A stretch of 10,921 nucleotides of DNA from an uncultured Erysipelotrichaceae bacterium (GTDB taxonomy: Bacteria; Bacillota_I; Bacilli_A; Erysipelotrichales; Erysipelotrichaceae): NCBI GenBank assembly GCA_910586285.1, contig CAJUGR010000068.1, forward strand, positions 1 to 10,921, written 5' to 3'. Each line of letters begins with the position of its first letter. The first letter of the stretch is position 1. A program made the position numbers and the translations under genes. This document shows positions 1 through 6,583 of this stretch, one piece after another. The notes beneath the pieces are model-generated. The model saw only the letters and a list, made by a program, of their open reading frames with translations. It did not search any database and was not told the origin of the DNA.

Positions 1-30
1 CAATCAAAAACAGGTGTGATATCACACCTG
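1..30 (-). terminator. Intrinsic terminator after the peptidoglycan-binding gene
   Basis: Bases 11-30 form a perfect 20-bp palindrome, so the transcript can fold into a stem of up to ten pairs. Read on the minus strand it is followed at once by five T (bases 6-10). It lies 23 bases after the stop of the gene at 54-581. An outer pairing of bases 2-8 with 43-49 could extend the stem. The stem-plus-T-tract arrangement points to a Rho-independent terminator rather than an operator. Confidence 0.85.
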
Positions 31-53
31 CATAGGCAAAAATTTGATTACTT

Positions 54-581
54 TTAGACGGTCGGCGTCGCTGTTGGGATAGCGTTGCGCTCATTCAGGA
101 TCGCATCCCATGTTCTGCTTCCAATGACACCGTCAATGGTTAAATCATACAGATATTGGAACATCTGTACCGCTGTTACAGTACGTGGACCATACATTCC
201 GTCAATCGGAATCGGACGCATACAGGAATTCACCGCTGCTATTTCATTCAAATATTCCTGCATCTTGAATACAGCGATTCCTGTCGCACCGGAGGATAGG
301 AAGAAACGATCGCTAGCAACCGGAATATTGGTGACGATACCCAATTCCCTCAGCTTATTCACAATCGCATCCCAAGTGTTATTTCCGATAATGCCATCCT
401 GCGATAATCCGGCATAACGCTGAAATTCTTTCACAGCCGCAGCGGTACGCGGACCGTATACACCATCCTGGAAATTTCTTGTTTGAATCAATCCGCGTTC
501 CTGAAATAAATTCAGATACGCCTGCATCTTGTTTACCGCAAGACCGATGTCACCCTGCTTTAATACACTGCTTGTAAACAT
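54..581 (-). CDS. Small protein of two peptidoglycan-binding (PGBD-1 type) repeats
   Basis: A 175-residue protein consisting almost entirely of two tandem peptidoglycan-binding domains of the PG_binding_1 type, at about residues 6-75 and 90-165. Each repeat has the family pattern of a helix with KMQ.YLN, then DG.YGPRT..AV..FQ, then DG.IG..TWDAI; the two copies are clearly related by duplication. Domains of this family bind cell-wall peptidoglycan and usually accompany a hydrolase, but no catalytic domain is visible here. There is also no signal peptide or membrane segment, so how it would reach the wall is unclear. It might act inside the cell, for example in a spore, or leave by lysis or a non-classical route. 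The ATG start is supported by AAAGGAG at 591-597, nine bases upstream. It is a single-gene unit between two terminators. A stand-alone wall-binding accessory protein is the most that can be said. Confidence 0.85.
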   Translation of the reverse strand: MFTSSVLKQGDIGLAVNKMQAYLNLFQERGLIQTRNFQDGVYGPRTAAAVKEFQRYAGLSQDGIIGNNTWDAIVNKLRELGIVTNIPVASDRFFLSSGATGIAVFKMQEYLNEIAAVNSCMRPIPIDGMYGPRTVTAVQMFQYLYDLTIDGVIGSRTWDAILNERNAIPTATPTV

Positions 582-590
582 GAATTCTCA

Positions 591-619
591 CTCCTTTCTT
601 CAACAGTATATGAGGCAGC
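591..619 (-). promoter_or_regulatory. Leader motif, copy 1, including the Shine-Dalgarno site
   Basis: Reading the minus strand, the leader of the peptidoglycan-binding gene is GCTGCCTCATA, 3 nt, TGTTGA, 3 nt, AAGGAG. The same arrangement with identical spacing precedes the calcium ATPase at 6040-6068. I count 24 of 29 identical positions, or 18 of 23 when the ribosome-binding AAGGAG is left out. The function is unknown; it could be a shared regulatory target in the 5' untranslated region. Confidence 0.5.
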
Positions 620-660
620 AGGAAATTCATCTGTATGATTGACCTAATAAAATAGACAAA

Positions 661-683
661 TAAAAAGCATCGTAATGCTTTTT
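661..683 (-). terminator. Intrinsic terminator after the GNAT gene
   Basis: Bases 662-670 pair perfectly with 675-683 around a four-base loop. On the minus strand this gives a stem that starts with five A and ends in five T, the typical A-tract/T-tract form. The first stem base overlaps the last base of the acetyltransferase stop codon (683-685), so the terminator closes the permease-radical SAM-GNAT operon with no spare bases. Confidence 0.85.
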
Positions 684-1210
684 TAGAATAGTCGTTGTTG
701 CTGATAAACATATTGATAAATCAAATCGATGATTCTGTTGATTTCTTCATTGTTGCGATGAGGATCCTTCATCATCAGGCGAAGCGGTTGTGGTGAGGCT
801 TCTTCATGAAAGATCCCCTGATAATACTCCACATCCCCATAATAACGATAACCTAAACGTTCATAGAAGTGGATACGCCGTTTTGCCAGCTCTGTTTCCG
901 GCAGTTCCACTTCAAATACGATCGGAATATCATTCAGCGCTTCAAAAGCTCGAAACAATTTTTGTCCGATTTGACGATTACGCTGATCCTTGCGGGTGGC
1001 AAGATGTTCACCGAAGCGAATCATATCCAAATCCCAAGCCGCCAGAAATGCCAACAGGGCATCGTTTTCCACCCAGCCATATACTTCATATTCCGATAGT
1101 GAAAGCAAGGATCGCTGCTCTTCCTTAATGCGACGTTCACTTTGCGGAAAAGCTTCCTCCATGATGGCATATATTGCATCAAACCATGATGCATCCAATC
1201 GTTTCAGCAT
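683..1210 (-). CDS. GNAT-family N-acetyltransferase
   Basis: A 175-residue protein with the GNAT fold signature. Motif A, the acetyl-CoA pyrophosphate loop, lies around residues 70-90 with R79-Q-I-G82; the usual small residue after the glycine step is replaced by K84. The C-terminal motif with R112-IHFYERLGYR is typical of the strand and helix that complete the acetyl-CoA site. Members transfer an acetyl group from acetyl-CoA to an amine on a small molecule, peptide or protein; the substrate here cannot be read from the sequence. A tail of about 35 residues after the core (140-175) is charged and helical. The ATG lies inside the end of the upstream radical SAM gene (7-bp overlap), and that gene's final codons, AAG GAG GAG, supply the Shine-Dalgarno site. 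The two are therefore probably translationally coupled and may act on one substrate. Confidence 0.85.
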   Translation of the reverse strand: MLKRLDASWFDAIYAIMEEAFPQSERRIKEEQRSLLSLSEYEVYGWVENDALLAFLAAWDLDMIRFGEHLATRKDQRNRQIGQKLFRAFEALNDIPIVFEVELPETELAKRRIHFYERLGYRYYGDVEYYQGIFHEEASPQPLRLMMKDPHRNNEEINRIIDLIYQYVYQQQRLF

Positions 1211-2052
1211 AGCTCCTCCTTATCAAAACGGCAGCGATAATCGCAATGTTGACAGAGTACTTCGCTAAGCTTGCCTTGTTGGAAGCCCTGTACGATCTGC
1301 TTGGCTCTTGAACTTTCGATGATATCCGCAAAAGGCGTTGTAAAAACATTACCTAAAGCACAAACGCCTTCCCCATCTAAGCAACATGGCACCACCGTTC
1401 CATCAACCAGAATCGCACAATGTGAACGCAATCCGTAACAATGCCCCTGAACAGCGATAAGCGGCGCTTTGAGCGTCGGCCAATGAAACGGATGATCAAA
1501 GTGAATAAAACGATTATGTGTCAATTTCTGAGAGATTCCTGCTGTCAACGAAACATCATAATGCTCACTGATCTGTTTTAACATCGTTATTGTGATCGGA
1601 TCATTTTCTTGCGAACGCTGATTCCAGAAGCGATATGATATATACGTACCTTGGTTTGCCAAACGATCCCCCGCCATCAGACAATCCGTTAAGTAGGTAT
1701 CCGTATGGGAATGCTGCGGAAACGAATGCAGCGAAATATTGCACTGCCGCAGCGTATTTAGTAAATGGGGAAGCTGTTTGGGTAAGAATACGCCGTTGGT
1801 CGTCATATTCACCTGAAAACCGCCTTGTCTCGCAATTAGTAATAATTGATCCAGATGAGGATGACACAGCGGTTCCCCAAGCACATGAAGATAGATATAA
1901 TCTGTGTAAGGACGAATTGCCTGTAAAACATATGCGAACTGTTCTACATCCATATCCTGCACTTCACGATGGCTGGCAAGACAAAAATCACAATGCAGAT
2001 TACAGCGATTGGTAATTTCAATATAAATTTTACGAAATCGTTGCTTAGACAT
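1204..2052 (-). CDS. Radical SAM protein with SPASM-like C-terminal cysteine domain
   Basis: A 282-residue radical SAM enzyme. The 4Fe-4S cluster motif CxxxCxxC is C17-C21-C24, followed by the family's GEP segment at 59-61 and TTNG at 84-87, which help position S-adenosylmethionine. The C-terminal third is rich in cysteine (C205, C212, C223, C224, C231, C267, C270, C274, C282), as in SPASM or twitch domains that hold extra iron-sulfur clusters in enzymes modifying peptides or other substrates. The cluster would reductively cleave SAM to a 5'-deoxyadenosyl radical; the substrate is unknown, and no small precursor peptide gene was seen beside it. The gene starts inside the end of the uracil permease gene (8-bp overlap, ATGTCTAA) with no convincing ribosome-binding site of its own, so it is probably read by translational coupling. 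The acetyltransferase follows with a 7-bp overlap. Confidence 0.88.
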   Translation of the reverse strand: MSKQRFRKIYIEITNRCNLHCDFCLASHREVQDMDVEQFAYVLQAIRPYTDYIYLHVLGEPLCHPHLDQLLLIARQGGFQVNMTTNGVFLPKQLPHLLNTLRQCNISLHSFPQHSHTDTYLTDCLMAGDRLANQGTYISYRFWNQRSQENDPITITMLKQISEHYDVSLTAGISQKLTHNRFIHFDHPFHWPTLKAPLIAVQGHCYGLRSHCAILVDGTVVPCCLDGEGVCALGNVFTTPFADIIESSRAKQIVQGFQQGKLSEVLCQHCDYRCRFDKEELC

Positions 2053-3352
2053 TTTTCGGTAAAATCAAGTTCAAAATGATGCCGACAAAGGCCGATAACG
2101 CCGTGCCTGACAATGTCGCTGCGCCGCCAAGCGGTAAAACGGCGCCACCCAAACCAATCACCAACATGGCGCTGGCAATAATTAAATTACGCTGTTTACT
2201 GAAATCCACCTGATTTTCAACAAGTACCCGCAATCCATTGGAAGCGATCACCCCATATAGCAAAATACTCATACCGCCCAACACACAAGCGGGAATCGTA
2301 GAGATAAAGGCGGAAACCTTGCCGATACAGGAAAGAACAATCGCAATCACGGCTGCCCCGCCTGTCACATACACACTGGAGATGCGCGTCATCCCGATCA
2401 CCCCGGTATTTTCACCATACGTTGTATTAGCCGGACCGCCGATCAGTGCCGAAATTGCAGTTGCTATACCATCACCCATCAGCGTCTTATCTAACCCGGG
2501 ATCCTTTAAAAAGTTACGACCGCAGATTTTACCCAAAACCGTATGATCACCGATATGCTCTGAAATCGTCACCAAAGCAACCGGTAAAATTGCCCAAGTT
2601 TCCGGTCCGAAGTAAAAATGATACGTATCGAAATTACCGAGAGCGAACGGTAAAATAAATTCCGGTAATGAAAACCATTTCGCATTTTGTACCGCACTGA
2701 AATCCACCAGGCCAAACGCCAATGAAATCGCATAGCCCAATAAAATGGCACATAAAAACGGAATGATCTTTAAAAATCCTTTTGCTTTAGTGGAGATAAA
2801 GGCCGCAATCAAGAATGTTATCAATGCAACAATCATCTGCCGAATATCCCCATCGGCCACAAAACCGGCGTTGGAGACTGCGTTGGCAGCCAAACCCAAA
2901 CCGATCACCGCAATCATCGGGCCGATCACAATCGGAGGTAATAAATAATCAATCCAGTCCTTTCCGATGCACCGAATGATCAAAGCGACCACCACATAGA
3001 TAAGACCGATCAAGATCAATCCTGTTTGGGCAGCCGAAACATCACCGGACAGTGCTGCAACGGCCAGCTGTACAGCCGATATGTAGGCGAAGGAAGAGCC
3101 GAGATAAACCGGTACCTTACCGCGAGTAATGGTGGTATAAATCAGCGTTCCGACACCGCTGGCAAACAGTGCCACCGAAACGGGAAAGCCGGTGATCATT
3201 GGTACCAGAATCGTTGCCCCAAACATCGCAAATACGTGCTGAAACGATAACAGGCCCCATTGTAAAGGCTTCGGCCGATCATGGATATCCAAAATCATCT
3301 CCGAGCCTTGCGCCGCATTCATTTCCGGCTGTGCTTTTGTAGAATTCTTCAT
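2045..3352 (-). CDS. uraA: NCS2-family uracil permease
   Basis: A 435-residue multi-pass membrane transporter of the nucleobase-cation symporter 2 (NAT/NCS2) family, expected to import uracil with protons across the cytoplasmic membrane for pyrimidine salvage. The N-terminal RPKPLQWGLLSFQHVFAMFGA segment (residues 26-46, broken by family variation) is characteristic of the uracil branch. The two glutamates that bind uracil in E. coli UraA (E241, E290) have clear equivalents here: E265 in VTISEHIGDH and E314 in the YGENTGVIGMTR signature. Length matches the family. The ATG is chosen because AAAGAGG ends five bases upstream; in-frame ATG codons at residues 11 and 19 lack this. It is the first gene of an operon with the radical SAM and GNAT genes. 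A xanthine-type substrate is less likely but not excluded. In other Bacillota this gene is called pyrP or uraA. Confidence 0.9.
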   Translation of the reverse strand: MKNSTKAQPEMNAAQGSEMILDIHDRPKPLQWGLLSFQHVFAMFGATILVPMITGFPVSVALFASGVGTLIYTTITRGKVPVYLGSSFAYISAVQLAVAALSGDVSAAQTGLILIGLIYVVVALIIRCIGKDWIDYLLPPIVIGPMIAVIGLGLAANAVSNAGFVADGDIRQMIVALITFLIAAFISTKAKGFLKIIPFLCAILLGYAISLAFGLVDFSAVQNAKWFSLPEFILPFALGNFDTYHFYFGPETWAILPVALVTISEHIGDHTVLGKICGRNFLKDPGLDKTLMGDGIATAISALIGGPANTTYGENTGVIGMTRISSVYVTGGAAVIAIVLSCIGKVSAFISTIPACVLGGMSILLYGVIASNGLRVLVENQVDFSKQRNLIIASAMLVIGLGGAVLPLGGAATLSGTALSAFVGIILNLILPKNV

Positions 3353-3379
3353 AACAACCTCTTTCTAAACAACCTAATC

Positions 3380-3403
3380 AAAAAACAGGCCGCATGTGAC
3401 CTG
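3380..3403 (-). terminator. Terminator-like hairpin in the uracil permease leader
   Basis: On the minus strand CAGGTC pairs with GGCCTG (one G-U pair) around a six-base loop, followed by six T at 3380-3385: the form of a Rho-independent terminator. It lies 51 bases past the ATPase stop but only 27 bases before the permease ATG. That leaves no space for a full promoter after it, so permease transcripts must pass through it. It can serve both as the ATPase terminator and as an attenuator of the permease operon. I do not recognise a PyrR-binding motif before it. Confidence 0.6.
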
Positions 3404-3431
3404 CTTTTCTCTTAGATCCTGCGTTGGGTAT

Positions 3432-3440
3432 ATTTTACCA
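3432..3440 (-). promoter_or_regulatory. Candidate extended -10 promoter for the permease operon
   Basis: The minus strand reads TGGTAAAAT, an extended -10 element (TG-N-TAAAAT), in the short gap between the ATPase stop and the leader hairpin. No good -35 is seen at the proper distance. If used, the transcript would start near base 3425 and run through the hairpin after some 20 bases. Confidence 0.4.
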
Positions 3441-3454
3441 CAAACACCGTTCTT

Positions 3455-6031
3455 TTAACAGTCGGATTCCTTCGCAAACCATTTACTGCATTCATTAACA
3501 ACCACCACAATCAGCGATAATCCAAATACGATCAGCCAAGCCTCTAACGGCAGTGCTACCGTCTTTAACAACAGCTGAAACAGCGGTAATTGAGAAACGA
3601 GAATTTGTAAAGTGATGGAGAAGATAATTGTTAAAATCAACCATTTATTCTTAAATATCCCCACTTGAAAGATGGAATGCGTCCGCGAGCGCAAATTCAG
3701 CGCATGGAACAACTGCGAGATCGATAAAACCATAAATGCCATCGTTTGCGCCATCGCCTCTGAGGTATTTAAACCATACCGGAAGGCCACCAAAGTAATG
3801 GTTCCGATTAACATTCCGTTTAATACGGTAAAGAGAAATCCGCCGTGCGCAAACAGACTTTCTTTGGCATCACGCGGTTGTTCCTTCATGATATACTGAT
3901 CCTTCGGATCCACCCCCAAGGCCAAAGCCGGGAACGCATCCGTAATCAAGTTCACCCATAAAATCTGAATGGCACTCAAGGTGGATATCACATTGGGCAT
4001 CAGCACAATGGCCAAGAACAACGCCATAATTTCACCGAGATTACAGCTTAACAAATATAAAATGGCCTTTTGAATGTTAGCATATATATTGCGGCCTTCT
4101 TCCACCGCTTTTACAATCGTCGCAAAATTATCATCGGCGAGGATCATATCGCTGGCCTGCTTACACACATCGGTACCATTTTTACCCATAGCAATACCGA
4201 TATCGGCTTTTTTTAGTGAGGGAGCATCATTTACACCATCACCGCTCATTGCCACCACACGACCGCATTGTTTAAAGGCATTGACAATGCGCACCTTATG
4301 TTCCGGAGTGACGCGGGCAAATACCCGAATCGCAGAAGCTTTCTTTATCAGTTGCGCATCGCTGATCTCATCCAGATCCCGGCCGGTCATAACCTGTTCC
4401 TCACGCTTCGCAATACCCAACTGACGGGCAATCGCCAAGGCTGTCAACGGATGATCACCGGTAATCATTACCACCTCAATTCCGGCACTGCGACATTGGT
4501 CAATCGATTCCTTCACTTCTTGACGCGGCGGATCAATTAAGCCAACCAAGCCGACAAAAGTCATTTCGCACTCAGCCGTTTGATGCGGATCCTTCATTTT
4601 ACGATACGCTACCGCCAAAACACGCAATGCCGACTCGGACATCTTTCGTGCCGCTTCCTGAATCCGCTGTTTTTCATAGGAAGTCAAACGAATGATTTGC
4701 GTACCGTTCTTAATATGTGTACAACATTCCAACACTCGCTCCAACGCCCCTTTGGTATACGCGTAATAAGCTGTGCCGCACTGATGAATCGTCGTCATCT
4801 TTTTACGATTAGAATCAAATGGCAGTTCATTGATGCGCACATAGCGCAGTTCCAAATCGTTTTTATCCACTCCCTGTTTGGCTCCAAAGTCCACCAACGC
4901 ACTTTCGGTCGGCTCTCCCAGCAACTCCCCTTTCTGTAAAACAGTGTTATTGCATAACACCATCCCGTTTAACATTTCCCGATCACTACGATCAAAGCCC
5001 TCATAACTCCAAGTGGTCGCTACATGCATTTTGTTTTGGGTCAGCGTTCCGGTCTTGTCGCTGCAAATTACGCTCACCGAACCCAGCGTTTCTACCGCAT
5101 GAAGCTTACGCACTATGGCATTATTTTTGGACATCACCTGTACACCCATCGCCAAAACGATCGTCACCACTGCCGGCAAGCCTTCGGGAATTGCTGCCAC
5201 TGCCAAAGAGATGGACAACAGCAACATATCAAACAAATTCCTGCCCTGTAACATCGCTACCGCAAACATTGCGATACAAACGCTTAAACAAATGATTCCC
5301 AGCACTTTTGAAAAATGAGCCAGCCTTACTTGTAAAGGCGTCATTTCCTCTTTGGCTTCGCTCAGCATCGCCGCAATCTTTCCTACTTCCGTATTCATTC
5401 CGGTGGAAACGACGATTCCTCTTGCTTTCCCATATGTAACATAGGTTGACATAAAGACCATGTTGCGCTGATCGGCAATAGGCATCTCTTCCGCAAAAAC
5501 AAGATCCGCATCCTTCTCTACCGGCTCACTCTCACCGGTCAGAGTACTCTCCTCCACCTTTAAATTACGGCTTGCCAACAAGCGCATATCAGCTGGAATA
5601 TATCGTCCCACTTCCAGATCAACAATATCGCCGGCCACCAGTGAAGACGCATCCACTTCCTTCAAGTATCCGCCCCGCACCACAAGTGCTTTGGGAGAGG
5701 CTAATTTCTCCAATGCATCAATGGCTTTTTCTGCCTTATACTCTTGAATAACACCGATGATCGCATTCATGACAATGACAAATAAAATAATAGCAGCATC
5801 GATCCACTCATTTAAAAAGAGTGATACGATGGCACCCGCAATCAGAATCACGACCATTGGATCATGAAATTGTTCCAGAAACAATCCGAAAAGTGACTTT
5901 TTCTTTTGTTTCTTCAGTTCATTGGTACCCATCGTTACCCGTCTGTGGGCTGCTTCGTGAGCAGTCAGACCTTTATTGGGATCGCTGTTCAGTTCTTTTA
6001 AAACCTCATAAGTATTCTTGCGATAGCTCAT
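3455..6031 (-). CDS. P-type calcium-transporting ATPase (PMCA-like)
   Basis: A full-length 858-residue type II P-type ATPase that should pump Ca2+ out of the cytoplasm at the cost of ATP. In order: cytoplasmic N-terminal domain (about 1-50), two membrane helices, actuator domain with TGES at 165-168, membrane helix 4 with PEGLP at 282-286, the phosphorylated aspartate D325 in DKTGTLT, nucleotide-binding domain with K427 in TKGA, TGDHP at 524, the hinge GDGVNDAP at 597-604, and six C-terminal helices. Compared with the SERCA calcium sites, E283, N664, E667, N694, T697 and D698 are all kept, but the helix-8 glutamate (SERCA E908) aligns with R783. This suggests one calcium site as in plasma-membrane and bacterial pumps. 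The ATG follows a strong AAGGAGG. It stands alone between the division operon and the permease operon. Another divalent cation is possible, less likely. Confidence 0.92.
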   Translation of the reverse strand: MSYRKNTYEVLKELNSDPNKGLTAHEAAHRRVTMGTNELKKQKKKSLFGLFLEQFHDPMVVILIAGAIVSLFLNEWIDAAIILFVIVMNAIIGVIQEYKAEKAIDALEKLASPKALVVRGGYLKEVDASSLVAGDIVDLEVGRYIPADMRLLASRNLKVEESTLTGESEPVEKDADLVFAEEMPIADQRNMVFMSTYVTYGKARGIVVSTGMNTEVGKIAAMLSEAKEEMTPLQVRLAHFSKVLGIICLSVCIAMFAVAMLQGRNLFDMLLLSISLAVAAIPEGLPAVVTIVLAMGVQVMSKNNAIVRKLHAVETLGSVSVICSDKTGTLTQNKMHVATTWSYEGFDRSDREMLNGMVLCNNTVLQKGELLGEPTESALVDFGAKQGVDKNDLELRYVRINELPFDSNRKKMTTIHQCGTAYYAYTKGALERVLECCTHIKNGTQIIRLTSYEKQRIQEAARKMSESALRVLAVAYRKMKDPHQTAECEMTFVGLVGLIDPPRQEVKESIDQCRSAGIEVVMITGDHPLTALAIARQLGIAKREEQVMTGRDLDEISDAQLIKKASAIRVFARVTPEHKVRIVNAFKQCGRVVAMSGDGVNDAPSLKKADIGIAMGKNGTDVCKQASDMILADDNFATIVKAVEEGRNIYANIQKAILYLLSCNLGEIMALFLAIVLMPNVISTLSAIQILWVNLITDAFPALALGVDPKDQYIMKEQPRDAKESLFAHGGFLFTVLNGMLIGTITLVAFRYGLNTSEAMAQTMAFMVLSISQLFHALNLRSRTHSIFQVGIFKNKWLILTIIFSITLQILVSQLPLFQLLLKTVALPLEAWLIVFGLSLIVVVVNECSKWFAKESDC

Positions 6032-6039
6032 ACCACTGC

Positions 6040-6068
6040 CTCCTTACATCAACACCCTATGAGGCAGC
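6040..6068 (-). promoter_or_regulatory. Leader motif, copy 2, including the Shine-Dalgarno site
   Basis: Second copy of the leader motif found at 591-619, in the same orientation and the same position relative to the start codon, here before the calcium ATPase: GCTGCCTCATA, 3 nt, TGTTGA, 3 nt, AAGGAG. The sequences further upstream of the two copies are not obviously similar, so this is a local match rather than a long duplication. Confidence 0.5.
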
Positions 6069-6104
6069 CTTCCCTTCTATGATCATTTCGACAAAAGCTA
6101 CAAG

Positions 6105-6128
6105 AAAAACACATGATCGCTCATGTGT
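6105..6128 (-). terminator. Intrinsic terminator of the division operon
   Basis: Bases 6109-6116 and 6121-6128 form a perfect eight-pair stem around a four-base loop, followed on the minus strand by four more T (6105-6108). The stem begins immediately after the TAG stop of the gene at 6129-6581. It separates the ftsA-ftsZ transcript from the calcium ATPase. Confidence 0.85.
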
Positions 6129-6581
6129 CTAGTTGTAATGATTGGTTTTTTTATGCAGGTGCATGATATCATGTAACAATTCACTCAATTCATCTTCCAA
6201 AGAATCGGGATTCATCGTATAATCATGCATTAAAAACAACTGAAAGTAAATACGCTGTAACCGCATTTGTTCACTGTCACCAAAAATGGCACAACCGTTT
6301 TCCGGAACATTGATATCTTCATCTTGTAAGCGTAAAAATTCATCGGTTAACGTTGCTTCTCTACCTCCCCATGGTATCACTGCAGGACTTCGCATCATCG
6401 TGATGTCAAGCTGTTCACATTGCTGGGCAAACGACTTTACATATTTTCCACTCGTATTCTTACCGCTGATGTAAATATGTGTCACACCTTCTTTTTGCGC
6501 AAAGGCAAATAACCTTTTTTTCATCGTTTCCAAGAATGGGATCGAGCGAAGATAAGAATCACCAATATACAGAAACTTCAT
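6129..6581 (-). CDS. Unrecognised small protein coupled to ftsZ
   Basis: A 150-residue protein that I do not recognise. It has no signal peptide or membrane helix. Short hydrophobic strands alternate with helices: KFLYIGDS at 2-9, THIYISGK at 34-41, DITMMRSP at 59-66, which hints at an alpha/beta Rossmann-like fold. Two glycine turns (SGKNTSGK at 39-46, PWGGREATLTDEF at 70-82) could bind a ligand. The C-terminal half (about 105-145) is predicted helical and ends in a histidine-rich tail. Its ATG lies 2 nt after the ftsZ stop, with no separate ribosome-binding site, and a terminator follows its stop directly. It is thus the last gene of the division operon and probably translated by coupling to ftsZ. 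A role in division or wall growth is suggested by position only. Confidence 0.75.
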   Translation of the reverse strand: MKFLYIGDSYLRSIPFLETMKKRLFAFAQKEGVTHIYISGKNTSGKYVKSFAQQCEQLDITMMRSPAVIPWGGREATLTDEFLRLQDEDINVPENGCAIFGDSEQMRLQRIYFQLFLMHDYTMNPDSLEDELSELLHDIMHLHKKTNHYN

Positions 6582-6583
6582 TA

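Noticed and set aside
11..30. Perfect palindrome as a possible operator or recombination site
   Set aside because: The T tract directly after it and its place just past a stop codon on the same strand fit a terminator better.
1601..2015. Open frames on both strands inside the radical SAM gene
   Set aside because: They overlap a gene with clear cluster motifs and encode low-information products without families or start signals.
3353..3454. Purine riboswitch or PyrR-binding leader before the permease
   Set aside because: No conserved purine riboswitch core or PyrR loop sequence is visible, and the leader before the hairpin is too short for either.
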